From CBDUUP01 sp965370435 (lineage in GTDB: Bacteria > Chloroflexota > Anaerolineae > Anaerolineales > UBA11579), in contig CBDUUP010000044.1 in NCBI GenBank assembly GCA_965370435.1, forward strand, positions 1-17,089: DNA of 17,089 nucleotides, written 5' to 3'. The position numbers and the translations under genes are program-made. Position 1 is the stretch's first letter. Every line of letters begins with the position of its first letter. The notes below the pieces were generated by a model. That model was not told the origin of the DNA. It did not search any database and was given only the letters and a program-made list of their open reading frames with translations. Shown here piece by piece: positions 1 through 7,041 of this stretch.

Positions 1-174
1 CCCACCGACATCCCCCCGCCGGAAGGCACTCCAGAAGTCTTGATTCCCGTCACCGGTATCGATATGAGTTCCCAGGTTGCCCAACTCCAGCTCTTGTTCC
101 AGAACATGGGCATAGGTTTCTTGGGGTTCGGCCTGGTGCTGCAAGGCCTGGCCCTCAAGACCAAAGAAGAGTAA
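1..174 (+). CDS. C-terminal end of a surface protein with an IPVTG sortase sorting signal (5' partial)
   Basis: Only the last 57 residues are in the window; the frame is open from base 1 and ends at TAA 172-174. The tail is built like a sortase sorting signal. A Pro-rich stretch leads to I-P-V-T-G (bases 43-57), which fits the [LI]PxTG pattern. About 16 residues later comes a 17-residue hydrophobic segment (about residues 36-52, Gly-rich) and then a short charged end, K-T-K-E-E. Sortases cleave such motifs between Thr and Gly and join the protein to a surface acceptor. A sortase gene begins 122 bases downstream on the same strand, which supports an enzyme-substrate pair. The gap between motif and membrane segment is longer than in classical Firmicutes signals. 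The rest of the protein, and so its job, lies outside the window. Confidence 0.75.
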   Translation, partial: PTDIPPPEGTPEVLIPVTGIDMSSQVAQLQLLFQNMGIGFLGFGLVLQGLALKTKEE

Positions 175-209
175 ATAAACCAACCATCTCAGTAGAGAAC
201 GACGTTAGC

Positions 210-250
210 GAACCGGGTGCGCCTCACCCCGAGATGCCCCCGGTTCTTTT
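210..250 (+). terminator. Probable Rho-independent terminator after the sorting-signal gene
   Basis: An 8-bp perfect stem, GAACCGGG (210-217) with CCCGGTTC (239-246), is followed directly by TTTT (247-250). The 21-base loop can form a small inner stem (CTC 223-225 with GAG 231-233). It sits between the sorting-signal gene and the sortase, so the sortase probably has its own promoter or depends on read-through. The loop is long and the T-run short, so it may be a weak terminator. Confidence 0.6.
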
Positions 251-296
251 CTAAAGCGCCCTTCCACATCGCCGCTTCCACCAGAATTCGGACAAC

Positions 297-1157
297 ATGA
301 AAAATCGCTCCAGCCAATTTCTTCCGGTACTCCTCCGGCATCGCGGCCCCGAAGAAAGAAAACCTAAAAAATCAATGAAGGACTATCTCACACGGTGGGT
401 CAGCGGCGCGATGATCTTCATCGGCGTCCTGGCCATCCCCCTGGCAGCCTTTCGAGGCATCGCAGATTACAACACCTACGAGTCGCCCTTCGACCAAATA
501 GACCAGGCTCCTGAAAACCAGGCAGGCTTCTTGCCGGTGCTTTCCCGCCAGAGCGTTGATCTGGCTCCCCAAATCTCGAACGCCGACCTCCATCCCGATG
601 AGATGGCCCCCACCTTGGAGCCATCCACGGCCAACTTGAACCCAGGCATCCCCCAACCAGAGGCGGCCCCCGACCAGGTCTGGCTGCCAGAGCAAATCTC
701 CATTCCGGCGGTCGGCCTGAAAGCCCCGATCACCCAGGCCGTGTACAAGGATATTGACTACCAAGGCACGACCTACAAGCAATGGGTGGCCCCCGATCAC
801 TACGCAGTCGGCTGGCACAACACCTCCGCAACCCTGGGCCTCCCCGGCAACACAGTCTTGAACGGGCACCACAATGTCCTCGGAGAGGTTTTCAAGAACC
901 TCCACCTGGTAGAAAGAGGCGATCTCATCTTCATCCACTCCGGCGAGCAAACCTTCACCTACATCGTGGGGCAGGTCATGGTGCTAGAGGAACGCTTCCA
1001 GCCTCTGGACGTGCGCCTGGACAACGCCTCCTGGATCCTGCCTTCAGATGACGATAGACTGACCCTCATCACCTGCTGGCCCTACCAGAGCAACACCCAC
1101 CGAGTCATCGTCGTCGCCGTCCCCATCACCCTGGAGATGGACGACAACCTTGAGTAA
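297..1157 (+). CDS. Sortase family transpeptidase, membrane-anchored
   Basis: A 286-residue sortase. The N-terminus is basic and followed by one transmembrane segment (about residues 35-52), then a Pro-rich linker (about 65-128) and the beta-barrel sortase domain (about 129-280). The catalytic triad is visible: His191 in N-G-H-H-N, Cys260 in T-L-I-T-C, and Arg269 in T-H-R-V. Sortases cleave an [LI]PxTG-type motif through the Cys thiol and transfer the protein to a cell-surface amine. The sequence resembles the class D/E/F sortases of non-Firmicutes more than SrtA; the exact class is not decided here. The likely substrate is the IPVTG protein encoded just upstream. The 5' region has no strong ribosome-binding site. 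A second ATG at 375 (residue 27) would still keep the TM anchor and is an alternative start. Confidence 0.9.
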   Translation: MKNRSSQFLPVLLRHRGPEERKPKKSMKDYLTRWVSGAMIFIGVLAIPLAAFRGIADYNTYESPFDQIDQAPENQAGFLPVLSRQSVDLAPQISNADLHPDEMAPTLEPSTANLNPGIPQPEAAPDQVWLPEQISIPAVGLKAPITQAVYKDIDYQGTTYKQWVAPDHYAVGWHNTSATLGLPGNTVLNGHHNVLGEVFKNLHLVERGDLIFIHSGEQTFTYIVGQVMVLEERFQPLDVRLDNASWILPSDDDRLTLITCWPYQSNTHRVIVVAVPITLEMDDNLE

Positions 1158-1183
1158 GTAAAGATGAATAAGAACAAAACACA

Positions 1184-1266
1184 TCACCACAGAGACACAG
1201 AGAGTACAGAGTTAAAAACTTTTTTCATATTTTCCTCTCTAAGCGAAGCGGCATACTCTGTGGTGA
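1184..1266. repeat. Palindromic intergenic repeat, copy 1
   Basis: An 11-bp perfect terminal inverted repeat, TCACCACAGAG (1184-1194) and CTCTGTGGTGA (1256-1266), encloses A/T-rich sequence. It contains the 18-base module CTCTCTAAGCGAAGCGGC at 1235-1252, found exactly again in the copy at 4208-4314. It fills most of the gap between the sortase and the next gene. The pattern (CACCACAGAGACACAGAG and similar) resembles a non-coding MITE/REP-like palindrome I have seen in intergenic DNA of many bacteria; that recollection is not verified here. Confidence 0.75.
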
Positions 1267-1297
1267 AAAAAACTCCGATAGCCCATTCTATAAAACT

Positions 1298-1302
1298 TGG
1301 AG
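1298..1302 (+). promoter_or_regulatory. Ribosome-binding site fixing the start at 1309
   Basis: TGGAG lies 6 bases before ATG 1309. The frame is open from a TTG at 1297, but that TTG overlaps this ribosome-binding site, so ATG 1309 is the better start. Confidence 0.65.
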
Positions 1303-1308
1303 AATGAT

Positions 1309-2640
1309 ATGAACCCCTTGACAATCCAAATCCTCGCCTCGGCCTTGATCCTGCTGGTCTATTTCGTGTGGGTGTACCGGTTTATCCCCCGATTCAGGCT
1401 GTGGAAAAAATACCGCCACACCATCAAGAATATCAAGATGAACGTCGAAGCCGACCAGGCTGAACTTGACATCATCTCCGGTTTATATTGGGCCGGCACT
1501 GCCGGGTATACCGCTCGCCCCACGGTGATGGAACATGATATCCAGACCCTGATCCAAAGCGTCGAAGTCCGCCTGACAGCCTTCAAAGAATTCTGGGTCC
1601 CAGCGCTGGAAAAACATCCCCGCTACCAGAAATGGACCACCCAGTTTTCCGGTCCCCCTCAATCATTCGAAGACCGCATCGAAAAGAAATTCTGGAACTC
1701 GTTCGCCAATCCCTTCTTGACAACCTTCTTTGATCGCCTGCCCCGGCGCTATTACAAACTGCCCTGGGCCAACCTGGAGAAGATCACCCAGATCTACATG
1801 GACGGCATCACCCTGTGGAACCAACAGCAGCTTCTCCTGGAATTGATCCTCCCCGCCCAGGAAAAAGCCGACTTCTACGCCCGGGTGGAAGAGCCGAAAC
1901 TGAAAGCCAAAATCCAGGCCGAGCAACGAGACATAGCACGTCTGGACTTCGTCGAAGCGCAAACCACCCTGGACTTTGCCCTTGTTGTAGCAGAGGAGTT
2001 GAACAAACGGGATGTGTTCACCGCCGGCATCCCGGCATTGAGTTTCGAGAAAGCCACTGCCATCTGGGAACAAAAAAGAGAGGAGATCGTAGGAGAAGAG
2101 GCAGAAGACGAAATCATCGAAGCCGCAGAGACCCAAAAACGGATCGGAAAATTGATCGCCCTGGCCGGTCTGATCGCCGAATACCCTGAATGGGCCGCCG
2201 ACCTCAGCCCGCTCTATGACGCTTTTGAGGAATTAGAAGAAAAATACACCCACATGCTGACCATCGGCACGCCCCAAGTCCCCGCCGACGAATTGCAGCT
2301 TACCCGAGACTCCCTCCTCTCCCAGCTCCCTACGCTATGGATGAATGGAGAGTGGGACACATTATTCCGCAAGATCGAAGAAGAAAACATGCGCATTATG
2401 ACCTGGCATTCGGTGCTGGATCACGAGTATAAAGTGAAAACCGGGCAATCTTACTTCCAATTCACCCAATCCGGCGACATCCTGAAGAAAAGCGCCCACC
2501 CCGAAGAGATTCACAACCCAACCCCAGCGGCAGCAACGCCCTCCAATGGGTCTGCCCCGGCAGGCTCCGCCAATGGCAGCGGGCACAGGATCTTCGATGA
2601 CCTTTTCCCCGCCCAAAAGAAAGTCACCGAAGAAGCTTGA
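1309..2640 (+). CDS. Membrane-anchored protein of unknown function in the Tad island
   Basis: Not recognised as any known family. The 443-residue protein has one N-terminal transmembrane helix (about residues 5-23) followed by basic residues (R-x-x-x-R-F-R, W-K-K-Y-R), suggesting a signal anchor with most of the protein on one side of the membrane. The middle (about 40-370) looks largely helical, is rich in charged residues and Trp, and has a strongly acidic stretch near 258-274. A low-complexity Ala/Pro/Ser/Gly linker (about 403-425) leads to a short charged tail. If the positive-inside rule holds, the bulk would be cytoplasmic. It sits between the sortase and the first TadE-like gene, 37 bases ahead of the latter, so co-transcription with the pseudopilin genes is likely. 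An adaptor or assembly role in the secretion system is possible but is only inference. Confidence 0.8.
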   Translation: MNPLTIQILASALILLVYFVWVYRFIPRFRLWKKYRHTIKNIKMNVEADQAELDIISGLYWAGTAGYTARPTVMEHDIQTLIQSVEVRLTAFKEFWVPALEKHPRYQKWTTQFSGPPQSFEDRIEKKFWNSFANPFLTTFFDRLPRRYYKLPWANLEKITQIYMDGITLWNQQQLLLELILPAQEKADFYARVEEPKLKAKIQAEQRDIARLDFVEAQTTLDFALVVAEELNKRDVFTAGIPALSFEKATAIWEQKREEIVGEEAEDEIIEAAETQKRIGKLIALAGLIAEYPEWAADLSPLYDAFEELEEKYTHMLTIGTPQVPADELQLTRDSLLSQLPTLWMNGEWDTLFRKIEEENMRIMTWHSVLDHEYKVKTGQSYFQFTQSGDILKKSAHPEEIHNPTPAAATPSNGSAPAGSANGSGHRIFDDLFPAQKKVTEEA

Positions 2641-2661
2641 TATTCGAATGCATATTTCCGT

Positions 2662-2670
2662 GAAGGAAGG
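2662..2670 (+). promoter_or_regulatory. Strong ribosome-binding site fixing the start at 2678
   Basis: GAAGGAAGG ends 7 bases before ATG 2678. It decides the start of the first TadE-like gene over earlier in-frame starts at 2546 (inside the preceding gene) and 2648, neither of which has a comparable site. Confidence 0.75.
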
Positions 2671-2677
2671 AAATCCG

Positions 2678-3676
2678 ATGCCGCCCAGAAAACCAATCCA
2701 AAAGATTTACGAGACCGGGCAAAGTATGTTGGAGTTTGCCCTGACCTTGCCCATCGTGCTGGCCCTGATCTTCGGGATCATTGAATTCAGCCGCTTCATG
2801 TTCTTCTATTCCACCGTGGCGACCGCCAGCCGGGAGGCAGCCCGTTTTGGCGCAACAGTAGAAGGCGATCTTTACGGCTCTCCCCGCTACATAGATTGTG
2901 AGGGGATCAAATCCGAAGCCGTCAGAGTTGGCAGGCTGGTCGGAGTCACCGCCGCGGACGTAGAAATCTTTTACGACCAAGGCCCATCCGATTCTGGACC
3001 CTACCCCGCCTGTCCGGTTGACCCGGATTACATCATCCTCGGAGACCGGGTGGTGGTCAGAGTGAATGCCACCTTCAAGCCTCTGGGCGTCATCGTCAAT
3101 ATCCCTTCCTTCCCCGTGTTGACCACTTCCAAGCGCACCATTGTGATGAACGTCCCCATAGGCCCGGTCAGCACCAGCGTGAGGGTCACCGGCACGGTGA
3201 AATTCATCCCCACCTTCACCCCCACCACCGCGCCGACCTCCACCAAAACCTTGCTCCCCTCCCCCACCTCCACCGGCCCCACCCCCACCCCGACCAATAC
3301 CTCAACCGTTACCCCCACCCCTACCATCACCCCCACATTTGTAACCCCGGACGCCCCTCTGTTTGGCGGGTTCAGCTATACTAGCACGGGGCGCAAATGC
3401 ACCAATATCGTCATTGGCTGGTATCCCAACCCCACTTGGGCCGATAACCCCGGCAGCGGGGCCTCCTCTTACCAATTGTACATCGGCGCGACCCTGAGCG
3501 GATATATAGGCCCCGATGACCCCAACGCCACCGTGTGGCAGACCGATTACGACCTCAACGACAACCAGACTGAATCATTCAGCATCATGGCCCTCTTCCC
3601 CGGCCCCATCGCCTCCCAACTCATGGTCAGAACTTTCACTTGCCTGGCCGGCGTCCTGGTTGATACCACCAAATAG
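2678..3676 (+). CDS. TadE-like pseudopilin with Thr/Pro-rich linker and extra C-terminal domain
   Basis: A 332-residue protein with a TadE-like N-terminus. G14-Q-S-M-L-E19-F fits the G/xxxxE processing site of Tad pseudopilins, which a TadV-type prepilin peptidase is expected to cut after the Gly. A hydrophobic helix follows (about 20-45) and then the typical A-x-x-A-S-R-E-A-A-R-F-G segment (48-59). After an extracytoplasmic region, a Thr/Pro/Ser-rich linker (about 178-222, repeated PTPT) leads to a C-terminal beta-type domain (about 224-332) with possible Fn3-like character (Y-Q-L-Y-I-G). Most TadE proteins are under 200 residues, so the linker and C-terminal domain are an addition that probably displays a binding or structural module outside the cell. 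TadE and TadF are minor pseudopilins needed for Tad pilus assembly. A second TadE-like gene follows after 32 bases. Confidence 0.85.
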   Translation: MPPRKPIQKIYETGQSMLEFALTLPIVLALIFGIIEFSRFMFFYSTVATASREAARFGATVEGDLYGSPRYIDCEGIKSEAVRVGRLVGVTAADVEIFYDQGPSDSGPYPACPVDPDYIILGDRVVVRVNATFKPLGVIVNIPSFPVLTTSKRTIVMNVPIGPVSTSVRVTGTVKFIPTFTPTTAPTSTKTLLPSPTSTGPTPTPTNTSTVTPTPTITPTFVTPDAPLFGGFSYTSTGRKCTNIVIGWYPNPTWADNPGSGASSYQLYIGATLSGYIGPDDPNATVWQTDYDLNDNQTESFSIMALFPGPIASQLMVRTFTCLAGVLVDTTK

Positions 3677-3708
3677 CCCAATTACCCACCCCCCAAGGAG
3701 AGAATACG

Positions 3709-4134
3709 ATGACCCGCAAGCCCTACAAAAAATCAGAAAAAGGACAGAGCTTTGTAGAACTGGGAATCAGCTTTGTCGCCATCATGCTCCTCTTTTCGGG
3801 AATCATTGATTTTGGACGCGCCTTCTATTCGATCATCGTCATGCGGGAGGCAGTCCAAGAGGGCGTCATATACGGCAGCATCTTCCCTGACGACCTGGCG
3901 GGTATAGAGAGCCGAGCGCGTTCGACCTCCATCACCTCCATGGACCTGACCAACTCCTCTCAATACGAAGTCTCGGTTGCCATTTATGGAAATGCTTGCA
4001 CCGGAGGCGTTATCGAGATCACCATCACCCACGACCTTCAAATCCTCATGCCCTTCATGGGCGCTATCGTTGATTCAGACGTTTACCATCTGAAAACCAC
4101 CATCAATGAAACCATCATCCGTCCGCCATGCTAG
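3709..4134 (+). CDS. TadE-like minor pseudopilin
   Basis: A 141-residue TadE/TadF-type protein. A basic N-terminus precedes G12-Q-S-F-V-E17, the Tad prepilin-peptidase pattern, and one hydrophobic helix (about 18-45). The remaining 95 residues should lie outside the membrane; they contain two cysteines (C97 and the final residue C141) that could form a disulfide. The start is fixed by AAGGAG at 3695-3700, 8 bases before the ATG. Its size is usual for the family, in contrast to the enlarged paralogue just upstream. The short gap suggests the two are made together and may form a pair in the assembled structure. Confidence 0.87.
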   Translation: MTRKPYKKSEKGQSFVELGISFVAIMLLFSGIIDFGRAFYSIIVMREAVQEGVIYGSIFPDDLAGIESRARSTSITSMDLTNSSQYEVSVAIYGNACTGGVIEITITHDLQILMPFMGAIVDSDVYHLKTTINETIIRPPC

Positions 4135-4207
4135 AACAGGTTTCAAACTAACTACCTGACAGTTTCAACAAATGAATATCGAAAGAAGTAACTATCATCA
4201 AGTAATC

Positions 4208-4314
4208 ACCGCAGAGACGCAGAGAACGCGGAGTTTCGCAGAGTTTTTTAAATATTTTTGTTTTTCTCTGCGTTTTCTCTCTAAGCGAAGCGGCGTACTC
4301 TGCGTCTCTGCGGT
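4208..4314. repeat. Palindromic intergenic repeat, copy 2
   Basis: A 17-bp perfect terminal inverted repeat, ACCGCAGAGACGCAGAG (4208-4224) and CTCTGCGTCTCTGCGGT (4298-4314). An inner inverted pair, CGCAGAG (4237-4243) and CTCTGCG (4266-4272), surrounds an A/T-rich loop. The module CTCTCTAAGCGAAGCGGC (4277-4294) is identical to 1235-1252 in copy 1. It lies between the second TadE-like gene and the TadG-like gene. An open frame across it (4172-4414) is repeat-derived and not a gene. Confidence 0.8.
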
Positions 4315-4397
4315 AAAAAGTTTGAAATTAGCTTTCATTTCGATGATTTCTTTTGAAAACTATCTGGTGGCTAGTCAAACTAATCTAGGAGATACCC

Positions 4398-5723
4398 ATG
4401 TTTACTACTATTAAACGTTCTGAGCGAGGCCAGGCCATCCTCCTGATCGCCGTCGCCTTCATCGGATTGCTCGGTTTCACCGCTCTGGTCGTTGACGGCG
4501 GCATGATCTACGCAGAGCGCCGCCACGCCCAGAACTCGGCCGACGTTGCCTCCATTTCTGGCGCGGTGATGATGGGAGAATACGACCTTTCGCCCGATTC
4601 CTCCGCTGCCAAAATCGTCACCGCCATCACCGCCTCCACCCAGGCAGCCTTCAATCGCGCCCTTGCCAATGGCTATGACGACGACGGCGTTTCCAACACG
4701 GTCACCGTATCGGTTGAAGGGCCTTATTTCAATTTTGGCTACTATTGGCTGGTATCCGTAACCATTGATACCGAGATAGACACCGCCTTCGCCCACCTGA
4801 TCTTTAGCGGCAAGTTGGCCGCGACCGTCAACGCCGTGGCGCGGGTTCGCCCCAGCCAACCGGTGGTCTGGGGCCAATCCCTGATCGCCACCTGCGAACA
4901 CTGCTGCAACGCCTTGAAATTTTCCGGAACCAACGCCACCATCATCACTGGCGGCGGTGTGTTCTCCAACTCGGACGCCAACAATTCCCCCTCCTGCACC
5001 TCCATGGAATTGAAGGGCACCGGCAACGTCAAGGTCACCGATGGGTCCATCGGCGCGGTGGGATCCTTCCGCAAGGCGGGCGGCAGCGGTGAAATCTACC
5101 CCTGGCCGGATGAGGGCATCGACGATATCACCATCCCGCCCATGCCCATCCCCAATTGCCAGGGATTGGCCGACCGCGGCTCAGAGATCATCAACTCGGC
5201 CGGGGAATACACCCTCTACCCCGGCGTCTATAGACACATCGTGGTCACCAACTCCTCCGCGGAAGTGAAACTGAAACCGGGCATGTACTGCATCACCGGT
5301 AATAAAGGCTTCACCTCCTCCGGCGGTATACTCCTCGGCGACGGTGTCCTCATCTTCATGCAGAATGGGAACTTCGACGTGGGCGGCGACGCATTGGTGA
5401 AGCTCTTCGCCCCCACCAGCCTTTTAGACGCCTCCGGCAACCAGTGGGCCGGGATGCTGATCTACATGGACCCCGAGAATAACGGCATCATCCACGTCTC
5501 CGGCAGCACCGACTCGGCTTACGTGGGCACCATTTACGCCCCCACCCCGACCAAGCCCGCCTCCGGCACCAAGTGCTTCTTGGGAGGCACCGGCGAAGTC
5601 ATCGACATCCGCTCTCAGGTGATCTGCTACACCATAGACATCACCGGGTCCGCCACCCTCAGCATGTTCTATTCCGCCGAAGAGAACTTCAGGCTGCCCG
5701 CCTTCCTGGACAGCCTCCGGTAA
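4398..5723 (+). CDS. TadG-like protein with cysteine-rich, probably beta-helical extracytoplasmic domain
   Basis: A 441-residue protein. The N-terminus is the Tad/TadG_N type: a basic start, R10-G-Q-A, a hydrophobic helix (about 12-33), then V-V-D-G-G-M-I-Y-A-E-R-R and Q-N-S-A-D-V-A (about 45-51), the family hallmark. The part after about 155 has many short beta-strand-like repeats rich in Gly, Ser and Thr (for example G-T-G-N-V-K-V, G-G-I-L-L-G-D-G-V), suggesting a beta-solenoid. It has eight cysteines, including a C-E-H-C-C cluster (166-170) and C200, C254, C298, C393, C410, which could make disulfides. TadG proteins are membrane-anchored accessory parts of the Tad machine. AGGAG at 4387-4391, 6 bases upstream, supports the start. 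Repeat copy 2 separates it from the TadE-like genes; the ATPase gene follows after 48 bases. Confidence 0.85.
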   Translation: MFTTIKRSERGQAILLIAVAFIGLLGFTALVVDGGMIYAERRHAQNSADVASISGAVMMGEYDLSPDSSAAKIVTAITASTQAAFNRALANGYDDDGVSNTVTVSVEGPYFNFGYYWLVSVTIDTEIDTAFAHLIFSGKLAATVNAVARVRPSQPVVWGQSLIATCEHCCNALKFSGTNATIITGGGVFSNSDANNSPSCTSMELKGTGNVKVTDGSIGAVGSFRKAGGSGEIYPWPDEGIDDITIPPMPIPNCQGLADRGSEIINSAGEYTLYPGVYRHIVVTNSSAEVKLKPGMYCITGNKGFTSSGGILLGDGVLIFMQNGNFDVGGDALVKLFAPTSLLDASGNQWAGMLIYMDPENNGIIHVSGSTDSAYVGTIYAPTPTKPASGTKCFLGGTGEVIDIRSQVICYTIDITGSATLSMFYSAEENFRLPAFLDSLR

Positions 5724-5771
5724 CCCCAATTACCTATTAATTCTGCCGACCAAGTTTTTAGGAGAATAAAA

Positions 5772-7037
5772 ATGTTGAAACCCAAAACCATCTATCACCA
5801 AGAGGCCTTAATCAAGGAGCTTGCCAGCGATCTGATCCAGGATCCCCCCAATGGTGATCTGGCGCCTCGGATCGAGGAATGGTTATCTTCGGCCATTGAA
5901 AAAACCGATATCCAACTGGAAAACGGAGACCGCCAGGAACTGATCGAAGGGATCAAACAGCAGTTCATTGGCTATGGCCCCATCCAGGAATACCTGGATG
6001 ACCCCGATATCACCGAGGTGATGGTCAATGGTCCTGGGGATGTCTTCGTCGAAAAGGACGGGGCCATTTTCAAGACCGGCGCCGTATACGCCAATGACGA
6101 CCACGTCATGTTCCACGCCAACCGCATCCTGGAACCCTTGAACCGCAGCGTGGACATTTACCGTCCCACCGCAGACGGACGCCTGCCGGATGGCTCCCGG
6201 GTTAACGTGGCGATCCCCCCGGTAGCCCTGGTGGGACCTTGCATCACCATCCGCAAATTCAAGCACGACAAACTCACCCTGGAAGAGCTGATCAAGCTGG
6301 GTTCCTTGATCTCCGAAATGGGCCTCTTCCTGGAGGCCTGTGTGGCCGCTAGGCTGAACATCATCGTGAGCGGCAATACCAGCTCCGGCAAAACCACCCT
6401 GTTGAACGTCCTCTCCCGCTTCATCCCCGACAACGAGCGGATCATCACCATTGAGGACGCTGCCGAACTCAATCTCATTCAAGACCACGTGGTCAATATG
6501 GAAACCCAGCCGGTTCATGCCGATGGGAGAGGCCAGGTCACCACCCGGGACCTGGTGCGCAACGTGCTGCGCATGCGCCCCGACCGTATCCTGGTGGGCG
6601 AGGTGCGCTCCGGAGAGGCCCTGGATATGCTCCAGGCCATGAACACCGGACACGACGGCTCCTTGACCACCCTGCACGCCAATTCCCCCCGCGATGCGCT
6701 TTCCCGGCTCGAATCCATGGTGATGATGGCTGGATTGGACATGCCCTTGATGGCTATCCGGCGGCAGATCGTAAGCGCGGTTGACTTGATCGTCCATCTC
6801 TCCCGGATGTCGGACGGCAGCCGGAAAATTACCCACATCACCGAGGTCCTCGGCATGGAAAGCGAAGTCCCCACCATGACCGACCTCTTCAAATTCACCC
6901 AGACCGGGCTTAGCGAAGATAAGAAGATTATCGGAGAGCACAAACCCACCGGCTTGCGCCCCTCCTTCATGCCCCAGATCAGCGCCGTAGGCATAGAGCT
7001 AACTGGCGTTATATTCGGCGCCGGAAGGCGACGTTAA
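5772..7037 (+). CDS. tadA: CpaF/TadA-type secretion ATPase
   Basis: A 421-residue hexameric GspE/VirB11-class ATPase that drives Tad (type IVc) pilus assembly or secretion from the cytoplasmic face of the membrane. The usual CpaF order is visible: N-terminal helical domain, I-G-Y-G-P-I-Q-E (about 66-73), I-T-E-V-M-V-N-G-P (80-88), D-G-R-L-P-D-G-S-R (135-143), Walker A G-N-T-S-S-G-K-T (201-208), the acidic box I-T-I-E-D-A-A-E-L (226-233), Walker B-like R-I-L-V-G-E-V-R (272-279) and the His box G-H-D-G-S-L-T-T-L-H-A-N (293-304). Length and motifs are complete. AGGAG at 5760-5764 supports the start. TadB and TadC usually follow this gene; here a peptidase gene begins four bases after the stop instead. 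Confidence 0.95.
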   Translation: MLKPKTIYHQEALIKELASDLIQDPPNGDLAPRIEEWLSSAIEKTDIQLENGDRQELIEGIKQQFIGYGPIQEYLDDPDITEVMVNGPGDVFVEKDGAIFKTGAVYANDDHVMFHANRILEPLNRSVDIYRPTADGRLPDGSRVNVAIPPVALVGPCITIRKFKHDKLTLEELIKLGSLISEMGLFLEACVAARLNIIVSGNTSSGKTTLLNVLSRFIPDNERIITIEDAAELNLIQDHVVNMETQPVHADGRGQVTTRDLVRNVLRMRPDRILVGEVRSGEALDMLQAMNTGHDGSLTTLHANSPRDALSRLESMVMMAGLDMPLMAIRRQIVSAVDLIVHLSRMSDGSRKITHITEVLGMESEVPTMTDLFKFTQTGLSEDKKIIGEHKPTGLRPSFMPQISAVGIELTGVIFGAGRRR

Positions 7038-7041
7038 AGTT

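Noticed and set aside
4172..4414. Open frame of 80 codons on the + strand
   Set aside because: It runs across the palindromic repeat and overlaps the ribosome-binding site and start of the TadG-like gene; its translation is repeat sequence.
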